Positions 18,532-27,301 of a stretch of DNA of 64,000 nucleotides are shown here, in pieces. The position numbers were made by a program, and so were the translations under genes. This stretch comes from Actinotalea solisilvae. GTDB taxonomy: Bacteria > Actinomycetota > Actinomycetes > Actinomycetales > Cellulomonadaceae. The DNA lies in contig NZ_JADDKQ010000018.1 of assembly GCF_016464425.1 (NCBI RefSeq), positions 38,073 to 102,072 of the forward strand. The letters are read 5' to 3'. Every line of letters starts with the position of its first letter. The first letter of the stretch is position 1. The notes beneath the pieces were generated by a model. It saw only the letters and a program-made list of their open reading frames with translations, was not told the origin of the DNA and searched no databases.

Positions 18532-21500
18532 TCACCATGAGGTGGTCCGCTCGGTCAGGTCGGTGTCCGGGGTCGTCACGGGGATCCCGTGCGCGTCCGG
18601 ACCGTCCTTGCCGACGGGGGTGGCCCCGTCGGGGGTCTGGTGGTCGGCCGGCCCCGCGGGCGCAGGCGCGGCCTGGCGTCCGCGGCTGGTGCCGGACTGG
18701 AAGCTCGACAGCAGCGAGCGGACCTGGTTGGCGTCGCGCTCGACCCGCTGGCCGGCCGGGGCGATCTTGATCTCCGGGGCCGTCGGGATGGTGCCGGGCG
18801 TGCGTCGCGCCAGCGTCGAGCCGCCGCCGCTGGCGGCGGCCGGTCGGTAGCTCGAGAGCTGGCTCAGCTCGGCGAGCGCCTGCTGGGCGATGTCCGCGCG
18901 CTGCGCGAGCATGTTGGTCACCTCGTCGTCGAACGCCCCGCCGGACTGCGGGGTGAAGGACGTCTGCGGCGAGAACGTCTGCGGCGTGAACGTGGTCTGC
19001 GCGGGCTGGTGCGGGCTCGGGACCGACGCCGTCGGCCGGGCCGGCATCGCGGACGCGTCCGCCGGGGCCGTCGGCGCCCAGCCCTGGGCCGGGGCCCAGG
19101 CGGGTGCGGCGGCAGGGGCGGCGGGCGCCTGCGGGGCGGCGGGCTCCCACGCGGCGGTCGGCGCCCAGCCGGACGACCCCTCGGCCACCGCGGCGGCGGC
19201 CGCGCCCTGCCAGCCCTGGGCCGTGTCGGCCGGCGGCGGGTTCCAGGGCGTCGGTGCCGGCGCCGCAGGGGCGACGGGGGCCGACGGCGCCTGCGCTGCC
19301 GGGGCGGCCTGGGCCGGGTCCACGGGACGACGCGGCTGGAAGGCGCTGCTGAGCGACCGCGGCGCGTGCGCCGGGAGCTGCGGTGCGGCCGGGGCCTCGA
19401 CCGGCGCGGGCGCGGCGGGCTGGGCCTGGGCGGCGGCGTGGGCGCCCGCGTCGGGCGAGCCCCACGCGGACTGCCGGACCGGCGGCACGACGGGCTCGGG
19501 CGCGACGTACGGCGCCGGCGCGGGCAGCTGCTCGACCGGGGCGGGTGCGGCGGGCGTCGGGACGACCGCGGCCTCGGCCTGCCTGCGGCCGAAGAGGCGC
19601 CGGCGCGGCTTCTTGCCCCGGATGTCCCGGCGGCTCGGGCCCTGCACGAGCTCGGTGAACGCCGGGGTCTCGACGGCCGGCGCGGCGGGCACGACCGGAG
19701 CGGCCGGGGCGGCCGGGGCGACGGGCGCGACCGGCTGCGACCAGGCCTGCGGCTGCGGCTCGGGCTGCACGGGCGCCGGGGTCGGTGCCCACGGCTGCGC
19801 CTGCGCCTGCGGCTCGGCCGGGCCCCAGGGCTGGGCGTCGACCGGGGCGGGAGCCCAGGGCTGCGGGTCCACGGGCGCCGGGGCCCAGGGCTCCGCCTGC
19901 GCGGCGGCCTCGACCGGGGCCGGGGCCCACGGCTGCGCGTCCACCGGAGCGGGCGCGGGCGCCCAGGGCTGCGCCTGCGCGGCGGGCTCCACCGGGGCCG
20001 GGGCCCACGGCTGCGGCGCGACCGGCTCGGCGGGCGCCCACGGCTGCGGCTCGGCGGCCTGCGCCGCCCACGGCTGGGCGGGCTGCTCCCACTGCTGGGC
20101 CGGCTGCTCCCACGGCTGCGGCTGCGGCTCGGCCTGCGCGGCCCACGGCTGCGGCTCGGCCTGCGCGGCCCACGGCTGGGGCTGCGCCTGCTGCGCGGCC
20201 CACGGCTGCTCGGGCTGCTCCCACGCCTGCGGCTGGGCCTCGGCGGGCGCCTCCCACGGCTGCGCCTGCGCCTCGGGCGCCGACCACACGGCCTGCTCCT
20301 CGGCGACGGTCTCGGCGACGGCCGCCGGGAGCTCGTCCTCGTCGTCCTCGACCAGCGCCGGGATGACCATCGGCTTGTCGGCCGGGGGCGTCTCCGGGCG
20401 GCTGAAGAACGCGGCGGCACCCTGGCCGCCCGCCGCGGCGGCGGCGAGGCGGTCGGCGCCGTCGACCCCGTCGAGCGCGTCCGGCGTCGCCTCCGACGTC
20501 GTCTCGCCCGAGTCGACGTGGACGGCGGCGGCGGCGAGCTCGGCCCGGCGGGACCGGAAGCCGGAGAACATCGCTGCGCGACCCTCGGGGGCGACGGGCG
20601 GCACGGGGCCGGTCACCGCGCGCGGCTCCGGTCCGGCCGGCGCGGCGGGCTGACGGGTCGGCAGGCCGCCCGCGGCCGGCGAGCGCGTGGGCAGGCCGGA
20701 CGGCGCCGCGGGTGCGGCGGCCGCCGGCTGACGCGTCGGCAGACCACCGGCGGCGGGCGCGCGGCTCGGCAGGGCCGCGCCGTCGTCGGCCCCACGGCGG
20801 GACACGAGCGGTGCGGACGGGACCACGACCGGCGGGGCCCACGCCTCGTCGACCGCGGCGGCGGCGCCCGCGAGGGCGTCGGCCCGGGGAGCGAGGGGGA
20901 TGGACGGCGCGGCGGCGGCGTCGTCGGCCTCGCGGTGGCTCACGCGGGCGGCGGGGGCCTCCTCGTCGCCACCACGGCTGCGCCGGCGCGGCAGGCCCAG
21001 GCCGGTCGTGCCGTCGGTGAGCGCCTGGAGGTCGACCTCCTCGGCGGGGTTCTCGGCCGAGCCGTACGCGCCGGGCGCGACGTCCTGCACGTGGGCCGGG
21101 GCCGGCGCGTAGGCGGTGTCGTGGACGACCTCGGCGGCCTGCTCGGGGAGCACGAACGCCTCGGGCTGGGCCGCGGCGGGACGCGTGGGCGGCGTGAGCG
21201 GGATCGAGCCCGGGTCGACGAAGAGCACGAGGGGCATGCGGATCGTCGCGAGCGTGCCCTTGCCGTCGGGGCCGAGGGCGAGCTCCGCGGTCGTGCCGAG
21301 GCGCGCCGCGATGCGGCCGACCACGAACATGCCCAGGCGCTGCGAGCCGAGCACGTCGCCGGCCGACGTCGTCCGGATCTTCTCGTTGGCCTCGGCGAGC
21401 TCCTCGGGCGTCATGCCGAGGCCCTGGTCGAGCACCGTGATGATGACGCTGCGCTCGTCGATGCCGGTGGAGACCTGGACCGGCGTGCCGGGCTCGGAGA

Positions 21501-23100
21501 ACACCGTGGCGTTCTCGAGCAGCTCGGCGAGCATGTGCGCGGCGGGCAGAGCGGTGTGGCCGAGCATCATCGGGTCGACCGGGAGGTCGAGCAGGACGCG
21601 CTCGTAGTGCTCGATCTCGGACGAGGCGGTGCGGATCACGTCGGACAGCGGCAGGGCGTCGCGCAGGCGGCGGCCGGTGTCGATGCCCGCGAGGACGAGG
21701 AGCGACTCGGCGTTGCGGCGCATCCGGGTCGCGAGGTGGTCGAGGCGGAAGAGGTCCGCGAGGGTCTTCGGGTCCTCCTCCGAGCGCTCGAGCGCGTCGA
21801 TGAAGGACAGCTGCCGGTTGAGGAGCACCTGGTCGCGGCGGGCGACGTTGACGAACATCTCCGCGATCGAGCCACGCAGGGCGGCCTGCTCCTGGGCGAC
21901 CTGGATGGTCGTCGCGTTCACCTCGTTGAAGGCGGTCGCGAGCTGGCCGATCTCGTCGCGGCTGGTCACGGGGATCTGCGTGAGCGTGAGGTCCGGGCCC
22001 TGGCCGGGGACGGCCACCTGGTCGACGAGGCGGGGCAGCTCGTCGCGGACGTTGCCGGCGGCCTCCGTGAGGCGGCGCAGCGGGACGACGATCTGGCGGG
22101 CGATCGACAGGGCGATGACGACCGAGGCGGCGAGGGCGCCGAGGGCGACGAGGGTCGTGATGACGGCCTCGCGGACGGCGTTGGCGGCGACGGCGTCGGC
22201 GCGCTGCGTCGCGGCCTGGCGCAGCTCGGACGCGAGCGGCTCGAAGGCGACGATCTCGCGGTCCGCCGCGGCACGCCAGTCGTCGGGTGCGATGAAGTCG
22301 AAGTTCTGCTTCTCGCCCGAGGAGATGAGGGTGCGGTAGGAGTCGTAGGACTGGAAGCCGTCGAAGGACGCACCGAGCGGCGGGACGACGACCCCGTCGC
22401 CGAGCTCGAGCGCGCGCACCGTGGACGACGTCTGCTGGTGGGCGATCTTCGACGCGGGGAAGAGGTTCGACAGGTTCAGCACGTCGAGGTTCTCGCGGGC
22501 GCCGGAGAGCACCTCGCCGCCGCGGACCTGCTCCTCGCGGTAGTCCTCGACGAGCGACGTCAGGTCCGCGTTCGCGGAGATGATCGCCGCGAGGCGACGG
22601 TCGTCGAGGGCGTCGGCGACGGCCTCGGGGAACGCCACCGTGTCCTCGATGGCGCGGGTGTAGTTGTTGACGATCGAGCCCAGCGGCACGTTGGAGTCGA
22701 CTCGGCCGTGGACGCCGTCGAGCGTGGCGAACGCGTTGCGGACGTCGGAGACCGCTGCCGCGACGGCGGGGTCGAGCGCGTCGAAGTCGACCGCCTCGAC
22801 GGCACCCTCGAACCGCGCGATCGCCTCGGCCGTGTCCTCCCGGGTCTGCATGACGGTCACGAGGTCCTTCGCGACCACGTCCGGGTTGACGTACGGCACC
22901 GCCGCGGCGCGCTCCGCCTGGAGGGTCTCCACCACCTGCCGGGACTCCTGCAGGACCCGGAGCAGCGACGTCACCGCCCGGGCCGTCTGGGCGCCTTCGA
23001 TGGCCTGCAACGACACCTGGCCCGCGAGGGCGAGGATGACGAGCACAGGCACGGAGAGGGCCGCGAGGACCTTTCCGCGGATGCCCAACCTGCGAAGCAT
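18532..23100 (-). CDS. cvnA: CvnA sensor histidine-kinase-like protein with very long Pro/Trp-rich tail
   Basis: A 1,522-residue membrane sensor and first gene of the conservon. A membrane helix at about residues 12-32 is followed by an extracytoplasmic nitrate/nitrite-sensing-type helical domain (about 40-305), a second helix (about 310-335), a HAMP linker, and a GHKL ATPase domain (about 530-680) with N-box LLENATVFSEPGTPV, DQGLGMT and LGSQRLGMFVVGRIAARLG. No canonical phosphorylatable H-box is obvious, as in other CvnA proteins. The last 800 residues are low-complexity, with more than a dozen QPWAP/QPWEQ-type units at about 930-1120. ATG at 23100 follows AAGGAGA. The first 29 residues of a longer frame were dropped. 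Confidence 0.9.
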   Translation of the reverse strand: MLRRLGIRGKVLAALSVPVLVILALAGQVSLQAIEGAQTARAVTSLLRVLQESRQVVETLQAERAAAVPYVNPDVVAKDLVTVMQTREDTAEAIARFEGAVEAVDFDALDPAVAAAVSDVRNAFATLDGVHGRVDSNVPLGSIVNNYTRAIEDTVAFPEAVADALDDRRLAAIISANADLTSLVEDYREEQVRGGEVLSGARENLDVLNLSNLFPASKIAHQQTSSTVRALELGDGVVVPPLGASFDGFQSYDSYRTLISSGEKQNFDFIAPDDWRAAADREIVAFEPLASELRQAATQRADAVAANAVREAVITTLVALGALAASVVIALSIARQIVVPLRRLTEAAGNVRDELPRLVDQVAVPGQGPDLTLTQIPVTSRDEIGQLATAFNEVNATTIQVAQEQAALRGSIAEMFVNVARRDQVLLNRQLSFIDALERSEEDPKTLADLFRLDHLATRMRRNAESLLVLAGIDTGRRLRDALPLSDVIRTASSEIEHYERVLLDLPVDPMMLGHTALPAAHMLAELLENATVFSEPGTPVQVSTGIDERSVIITVLDQGLGMTPEELAEANEKIRTTSAGDVLGSQRLGMFVVGRIAARLGTTAELALGPDGKGTLATIRMPLVLFVDPGSIPLTPPTRPAAAQPEAFVLPEQAAEVVHDTAYAPAPAHVQDVAPGAYGSAENPAEEVDLQALTDGTTGLGLPRRRSRGGDEEAPAARVSHREADDAAAAPSIPLAPRADALAGAAAAVDEAWAPPVVVPSAPLVSRRGADDGAALPSRAPAAGGLPTRQPAAAAPAAPSGLPTRSPAAGGLPTRQPAAPAGPEPRAVTGPVPPVAPEGRAAMFSGFRSRRAELAAAAVHVDSGETTSEATPDALDGVDGADRLAAAAAGGQGAAAFFSRPETPPADKPMVIPALVEDDEDELPAAVAETVAEEQAVWSAPEAQAQPWEAPAEAQPQAWEQPEQPWAAQQAQPQPWAAQAEPQPWAAQAEPQPQPWEQPAQQWEQPAQPWAAQAAEPQPWAPAEPVAPQPWAPAPVEPAAQAQPWAPAPAPVDAQPWAPAPVEAAAQAEPWAPAPVDPQPWAPAPVDAQPWGPAEPQAQAQPWAPTPAPVQPEPQPQAWSQPVAPVAPAAPAAPVVPAAPAVETPAFTELVQGPSRRDIRGKKPRRRLFGRRQAEAAVVPTPAAPAPVEQLPAPAPYVAPEPVVPPVRQSAWGSPDAGAHAAAQAQPAAPAPVEAPAAPQLPAHAPRSLSSAFQPRRPVDPAQAAPAAQAPSAPVAPAAPAPTPWNPPPADTAQGWQGAAAAAVAEGSSGWAPTAAWEPAAPQAPAAPAAAPAWAPAQGWAPTAPADASAMPARPTASVPSPHQPAQTTFTPQTFSPQTSFTPQSGGAFDDEVTNMLAQRADIAQQALAELSQLSSYRPAAASGGGSTLARRTPGTIPTAPEIKIAPAGQRVERDANQVRSLLSSFQSGTSRGRQAAPAPAGPADHQTPDGATPVGKDGPDAHGIPVTTPDTDLTERTTSW
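19744..20298 (-). repeat. QPW-rich coding repeat in cvnA
   Basis: This stretch encodes a run of short units built on Gln-Pro-Trp-(Ala/Glu)-(Pro/Gln/Ala), such as AQPWAPAPVE and EQPWAAQAEPQPW. At DNA level it is dominated by repeats of GCCCAGGGCTG and GCCCACGGCTG. The regular Trp spacing is unusual for a disordered actinobacterial tail. Confidence 0.8.
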
Positions 23101-23292
23101 GGTGTCTCCTTCACGGTGCGACGGTGCGCACCGTTGCACAGGGTGCTGGATGACGACGAGAACCGGGGGTGGAACTCGGCCGTCCACGAGTCATCGGCTC
23201 GGTACCGGCACGGCATTAGGCCTGGGGATGATCTGGGTGGCCCGCGCCACACGATAACGGCCGTTTTCACCCGCCTGACAGACTCGGTGACC
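23101..23292. promoter_or_regulatory. Divergent promoter region, cvnA / quinone oxidoreductase
   Basis: This 192-base space separates the outward-facing cvnA and quinone-oxidoreductase genes and must hold both promoters. It is less GC-rich than its surroundings at 23210-23290 (GGCATTAGG, CACGATAACGG), which is where promoter elements are most likely. No clear palindrome was found. Confidence 0.4.
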
Positions 23293-24273
23293 ATGAGATT
23301 CGTTCGTGTGGACGACCCGCCGGCGCCGGGCGAGGACGGGGCCCTCCTCCTCGACGAGCGTCCCGACCCCCGGCGCGGCGCCGGGGAGGTGCTCATCGAC
23401 GTCGCGGCCGCCGGCGTCAACAACGCCGACCTGCTCCAGCGGGCGGGCCGCTACCCCGCTCCCCCGGGCGCGCCGGACTGGCTCGGCCTCGAGGTCTCGG
23501 GCACGGTCGCGGACGCCGACGAGGGCTCGGGCGTCGCTCCCGGCGACCACGTCGTCGCGCTCCTCGCGGGCGGCGGGTACGCCGAGCGGGTCGCCGTCCC
23601 CGCAGGTCAGGTGCTCCCCGTCCCCCACGGCGTCGGGCTCGTCGAGGCCGCGGCGCTGCCCGAGGCGGCGTGCACCGCCTGGTCGACGCTCGAGGCCGCG
23701 CGCCTCGCGCCGGGCGACTGGCTGCTCGTGCACGGCGGCTCGGGCGGCGTCGGCTCCCACGCCGTCCAGCTCGCCGCGGCGCTCGGCGCGCACGTCGCGA
23801 CGACGGCCGGGGGGCCCGAGCGAGCCGCGCGCTGCCGGGAGCTGGGCGCCGAGCTCGTCGTCGACCACCGCTCCGAGGACTTCGTCGCCCGGGTGCGCGA
23901 GGCGACCGGCGGCCGCGGCGTCGACGTCGTGCTCGACGTCGTCGGCGGCGCCTACCTCGGGCGCAACCTCGAGGCGCTCGCGACCGGAGGACGTCTCGCC
24001 GTCATCGGCCTGCAGCGGGGCCGCCGCGGCGAGCTCGACCTCGGCCTGCTGCTCAGCCGGCGCGCGACCGTGCTCGGGACGACGCTCCGCGCGAGGCCCG
24101 CGGCCGAGAAGGCGGCGATCGTGGCAGGCGTCCGGCGGCACGTGTGGCCGCTCGTCGCCGAGGGGCGCGTGCGGCCCGTGGTCCACGCGACGCTGCCGCT
24201 CGACCGCGCCGAGGACGCCCACGCGCTGCTGCGCTCGGGCGAGGTGTTCGGCAAGGTGCTGCTCACGCCCTGA
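23293..24273 (+). CDS. Zinc-independent NAD(P)H:quinone oxidoreductase, MDR superfamily
   Basis: A 326-residue medium-chain dehydrogenase/reductase of the quinone oxidoreductase (QOR, PIG3-like) branch. It shows the MDR core GEVLIDVAAAGVNNADLLQRAGRYP, a P-G-x-E-x-G-like LGLEVSGTV, and the nucleotide-binding motif LLVHGGSGGVGSHAVQLA. The zinc ligands of alcohol dehydrogenases are missing, as expected for QOR. Such enzymes reduce quinones or enones using NADPH. It starts with ATG at 23293, divergent from cvnA, and ends 87 bases before the convergent AGE-family gene. Confidence 0.9.
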   Translation: MRFVRVDDPPAPGEDGALLLDERPDPRRGAGEVLIDVAAAGVNNADLLQRAGRYPAPPGAPDWLGLEVSGTVADADEGSGVAPGDHVVALLAGGGYAERVAVPAGQVLPVPHGVGLVEAAALPEAACTAWSTLEAARLAPGDWLLVHGGSGGVGSHAVQLAAALGAHVATTAGGPERAARCRELGAELVVDHRSEDFVARVREATGGRGVDVVLDVVGGAYLGRNLEALATGGRLAVIGLQRGRRGELDLGLLLSRRATVLGTTLRARPAAEKAAIVAGVRRHVWPLVAEGRVRPVVHATLPLDRAEDAHALLRSGEVFGKVLLTP

Positions 24274-24360
24274 CGCGGCTGGTGGGCAGGAGAGCCTGCG
24301 CCCGGCCCGACGGCGCGCGCGGCCCGGACGGCCCGGACTGCCCGGGCGGTGGGCCGCCCC

Positions 24361-25602
24361 TCAGGCGAGCAGCCCCCGCGCGAGCGCCGGGGCGAGCACG
24401 GGCGCGAGCGGCAGCCGCGGAATCAGCGTGGCCTGGACCGCGTGGTACAGATCGGCCTTGCCCGTCCACACGGTGCGCGAGACCGCGTTGTCCACGCCGA
24501 GCTCGTGCCACCACGACCCGCCCTCGCGGTCGAGCAGGTGCTCGGCCGCGTAGTCCCACCACGTCGCGTACCAGGTGTCGAAGCGCTCGTCGCCCGTGAC
24601 GGCGTGCAGCGCGGCGGCAGCCCCGAGCGCCTCGCACAGCACCCAGTGCATGCGCAGGCGCACGACCGGCCGGCCCTCCCAGTCGACCGTGTAGACGAAC
24701 CCCGGCGCGCCGTCGACCGCCCAGCCCTCGGCGACGGACGCGTCGAAGAGGGCGACGGCGTCGTCGACCATCCAGGCCCCGGCCTCGCGCCCCGCGGCGA
24801 GCAGCGCCGCGCGCACGTGCAGCGTGAGGCGGGCCCACTCGAGCCAGTGGCCCACGGTCGCGCCGTAGGGCCGGAACGGGTGCGCGGGCGCGTCCGCGTT
24901 GTACTCGAGCAGCGGGTTCCAGTCGGCGTCGAAGTGCTCGGGGATCCGCCACGCGTTGCCGCGCGCGAGCCCGTGCACGACGCGCTCGGTGATCCGCGCG
25001 GCGCGCTCGAGCCAGGCGACGTCGCCCGTGACGTCGGCGGCCGCGAGGTACGCCTCGACGGTGTGCATGTTCGCGTTGACCCCGCGGTACGCCTCCGTGG
25101 TCGTGAACGCGCGGTCCCAGGACTCGACCACCATGCCGGCGTCCTCGTCCCAGAAGTGCCGCAGCTGGACCTCGAGCGCCTCGTCGAGCAGCTCGCGCGC
25201 GCCCGGACGCCCGGCCGCCGCGGCGCTCGCCGTCGCGAGCACGACGAACGCGTGCGGGTAGGCCCCCTTGGCCCTCTGCTCGTCGCCCTGCGGTCCGTCC
25301 GGGCCGACGGCGGCGAACCAGCCGCCGTGCTCGACGTCGCGCAGCGGGCCAGCGAGCGCCGCGAGGCCGTGGTCGACCAGCGCACCGCAGCCCGGACGTC
25401 CCAGCAGCGCGCCGAGCGCGTACACGTACGTCATCCGGCACGTGATCCACAGCTCGGTCGGGTGCCCGGGGTCGAGCCGGCCCTGCTCGTCCTGCCGGCC
25501 GAAGCCGCCGTCGGGCACGCGCGAGGCACGGCCGAAGTCGAGCAGGCGGTCCGTCTCCCCCTCGAGCCAGCGGTGGTGGGCGGGTGACTGCAGCCAGGGC
25601 AT
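24361..25602 (-). CDS. AGE-family sugar epimerase/isomerase (mannose isomerase/YihS-like)
   Basis: A 413-residue (alpha/alpha)6-barrel protein of the N-acylglucosamine 2-epimerase superfamily. Motifs include TELWITCRMTYVYALG, KGAYPHAFVVLA, NANMHTVEAYLAA, TVGHWLEWARL and a final KADLYHAVQA. The conserved His residues in NANMH, GHWLEW and YHA form the active site in relatives such as YihS and mannose isomerase, which interconvert aldose and ketose sugars. That branch, rather than N-acyl-glucosamine epimerase, fits the WITCRM motif. It stands alone, starts with ATG at 25602 and has convergent genes at its 3' end. Confidence 0.85.
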   Translation of the reverse strand: MPWLQSPAHHRWLEGETDRLLDFGRASRVPDGGFGRQDEQGRLDPGHPTELWITCRMTYVYALGALLGRPGCGALVDHGLAALAGPLRDVEHGGWFAAVGPDGPQGDEQRAKGAYPHAFVVLATASAAAAGRPGARELLDEALEVQLRHFWDEDAGMVVESWDRAFTTTEAYRGVNANMHTVEAYLAAADVTGDVAWLERAARITERVVHGLARGNAWRIPEHFDADWNPLLEYNADAPAHPFRPYGATVGHWLEWARLTLHVRAALLAAGREAGAWMVDDAVALFDASVAEGWAVDGAPGFVYTVDWEGRPVVRLRMHWVLCEALGAAAALHAVTGDERFDTWYATWWDYAAEHLLDREGGSWWHELGVDNAVSRTVWTGKADLYHAVQATLIPRLPLAPVLAPALARGLLA

Positions 25603-25718
25603 CGGCGCTCCAGGGTGGGGAGGGGGTCGGCGGCCAGGTTACCGGCGCTCCCCGGAGCCGGGGACGTCCGCGGGCGAGGCGTCGCGCACGCGTCGGCGGG
25701 ATCGGTGATGATGGCGCG

Positions 25719-26267
25719 ATGGACCCCGCCCCCACGCAGCCCACGCCCGACGCCGACGCCGCGCCGACCCCGGACGGGGCGCCCGAGGCCACGCCCGACG
25801 CGACCTTCATCGGTCAGCCGGCGAAGGTCATGCGCATCGGCACGATGGTCAAGCAGCTGCTCGAGGAGGTCCGCACCTCGCCGCTCGACGAGGCGGCCCG
25901 CGGGCGCCTCGCCGAGGTGCACGAGCGGTCCCTGCGCGAGCTCGAGGACGGGCTCTCCCCCGACCTCGTCGACGAGCTGCGGCGCATCTCGCTGCCCTTC
26001 TCGGACGACAACCCCACCGAGGGCGAGCTCCGCGTCGCGCAGGCCCAGCTCGTCGGCTGGCTCGAGGGCCTCTTCCACGGGCTCCAGACGGCGCTCGTCG
26101 CGCAGCAGATGGCGACGCAGGCGCAGCTCACGCAGATGCGGCGCGCGCTCCCGCCCGGCTCGGGCCAGGGGCCCGCCGGCGCGCCGGGCAGCGCGCCGAC
26201 CGTGATCCCCGGCGCGGCCGGCACCGGCGGCGACGAGACCCGCCAGGGCACGGGCCAGTACCTCTAG
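25719..26267 (+). CDS. bpa: Bacterial proteasome activator Bpa (DUF2587), C-terminal GQYL
   Basis: A 182-residue protein of the DUF2587 family. Residues about 28-150 hold its four-helix bundle (PAKVMRIGTMVKQLLEEVR, ELEDGLSPDLVDELRRISLPF, QAQLVGWLEGLFHGLQTALVAQQM). The last four residues are GQYL, the gate-opening motif that inserts into pockets of the 20S proteasome alpha ring, as in Mpa and Bpa of mycobacteria. Bpa is ATP-independent and serves unfolded substrates. The linker before GQYL is Gly/Ala-rich. It starts with ATG at 25719. No prcBA or pup genes are in the window. Confidence 0.9.
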   Translation: MDPAPTQPTPDADAAPTPDGAPEATPDATFIGQPAKVMRIGTMVKQLLEEVRTSPLDEAARGRLAEVHERSLRELEDGLSPDLVDELRRISLPFSDDNPTEGELRVAQAQLVGWLEGLFHGLQTALVAQQMATQAQLTQMRRALPPGSGQGPAGAPGSAPTVIPGAAGTGGDETRQGTGQYL

Positions 26268-26282
26268 CCCCGCCCGCGGGGC
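26267..26282. terminator. Compact hairpin between bpa and EamA gene
   Basis: GCCCCGC and GCGGGGC form a 7-bp stem with a two-base spacer, overlapping the last base of the bpa stop codon and standing 15 bases from the end of the convergent EamA gene. It could terminate both. Confidence 0.5.
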
Positions 26283-26297
26283 GCCGGCCAGCGCGCG

Positions 26298-27191
26298 TCA
26301 CGGCGCGGGCGGCGGCGCCTCCTCGGGCGACGGGCGCGCGCCCGAGGTGAGGGCGATCGCGCCCGAGACGAGGACCAGGCCCACCACCTCGAGCGGGCGC
26401 GGCCACTGCCGCAGCACGACGGCGCCGATCACCGCGGCCGTCGCGGGCAGCAGCGCGAGCAGCACGGCGAAGGTCGCCGCCGTGACCCGGCGCAGGATCC
26501 CCTGCTCGAGCGCGTACGGGACGACGGAGGAGAGCACCGCGACGCCCACGACCGCGAGCGCGAGGTCGGCCGAACGCAGGACGGGCGCACCGGACGCCGC
26601 GAGCAGCGGCGCGTAGAGCAGCGACCCCGCGGTCATGCCGACGGCCAGCGAGGAGACGCCGTCGGGCCCGGCGGCGACCCGGCGGCCGAGCAGGATGTAG
26701 CCGGCCCAGCAGGCCGCCGCGGCCCCGATCGCCACGAGACCGACGACGACGTCGTCCCCGCCGACCGACAGGGTGACGCCCGCGAGGAGCGCGACGCCGA
26801 CCGCCGCCAGCGCGATGCCCGACCGCTCGCGCCAGCCCGACCCGGTGAACGCCGCGACGGCGACCGGGCCGAGGAACTCGATCGCGACCGCGGTGCCGAG
26901 CGGCAGGTGCTCGATCGCGACGTAGAAGGTGAGGTTCATCGTCGCGAGGACCACCCCGAACGCCACCGCCGCCCGCAGCGCCGGCCGCGTCCACGTGAGG
27001 CGCCAGGGGCGGCGCCACGCGAGGAGCACCAGCGCCGCCACGGCGAGGCGGAGCCAGCCGACCGTCGCGGCGGGCAGCCGGTCGAACAGGCCGATCGCGA
27101 CGGCGGCGCCGAGGTACTGGGCGAGGCCCGAGCCGACGAAGAGCGCGGGCGCCGGGACACGCGCCACCAGGGCACCGGGGCTCACGCGCAC
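26298..27191 (-). CDS. EamA-family (DMT superfamily) transporter, RhtA-like
   Basis: A 297-residue membrane protein with ten predicted helices formed by two EamA halves (about residues 15-140 and 155-285). The opening LFVGSGLAQYLGAAVAIGLFDRL and LPLGTAVAIEFLGPVAVA match RhtA-type exporters, which expel threonine, homoserine and purine-like compounds. Substrate is not predictable from sequence. It starts with GTG at 27191 and is a single-gene unit. Confidence 0.85.
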   Translation of the reverse strand: MRVSPGALVARVPAPALFVGSGLAQYLGAAVAIGLFDRLPAATVGWLRLAVAALVLLAWRRPWRLTWTRPALRAAVAFGVVLATMNLTFYVAIEHLPLGTAVAIEFLGPVAVAAFTGSGWRERSGIALAAVGVALLAGVTLSVGGDDVVVGLVAIGAAAACWAGYILLGRRVAAGPDGVSSLAVGMTAGSLLYAPLLAASGAPVLRSADLALAVVGVAVLSSVVPYALEQGILRRVTAATFAVLLALLPATAAVIGAVVLRQWPRPLEVVGLVLVSGAIALTSGARPSPEEAPPPAP

Positions 27192-27247
27192 CGGGTCACT
27201 CTAGGCAGCGGGTCGCCGGCGCCGGGCCCGAGGACCGCGTCGGGACG

Positions 27248-27287
27248 CGCCGAGGGGCCGGCGCCCTGCGGCGACGACCCCTCGGCG
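27248..27287 (-). terminator. Terminator of the first sugar ABC operon
   Basis: A perfect 10-bp stem, CGCCGAGGGG (27248-27257) with CCCCTCGGCG (27278-27287), begins 15 bases after the stop codon of the last permease. The 20-base loop has further GC pairing. Confidence 0.65.
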
Positions 27288-27301
27288 GACGAAGTCCTCG
27301 A

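Noticed and set aside
18589..24273. A plus-strand open frame of 1,894 codons opposite cvnA
   Set aside because: Its composition is the Arg/Gly/Ala-rich pattern typical of the antisense of high-GC genes. It shows no domains except at its end, where it joins the real quinone oxidoreductase in frame.
26298..27191. EamA gene as part of the adjacent sugar ABC operon
   Set aside because: A strong terminator at 27248-27287 separates them and the EamA protein has no sugar-related feature.
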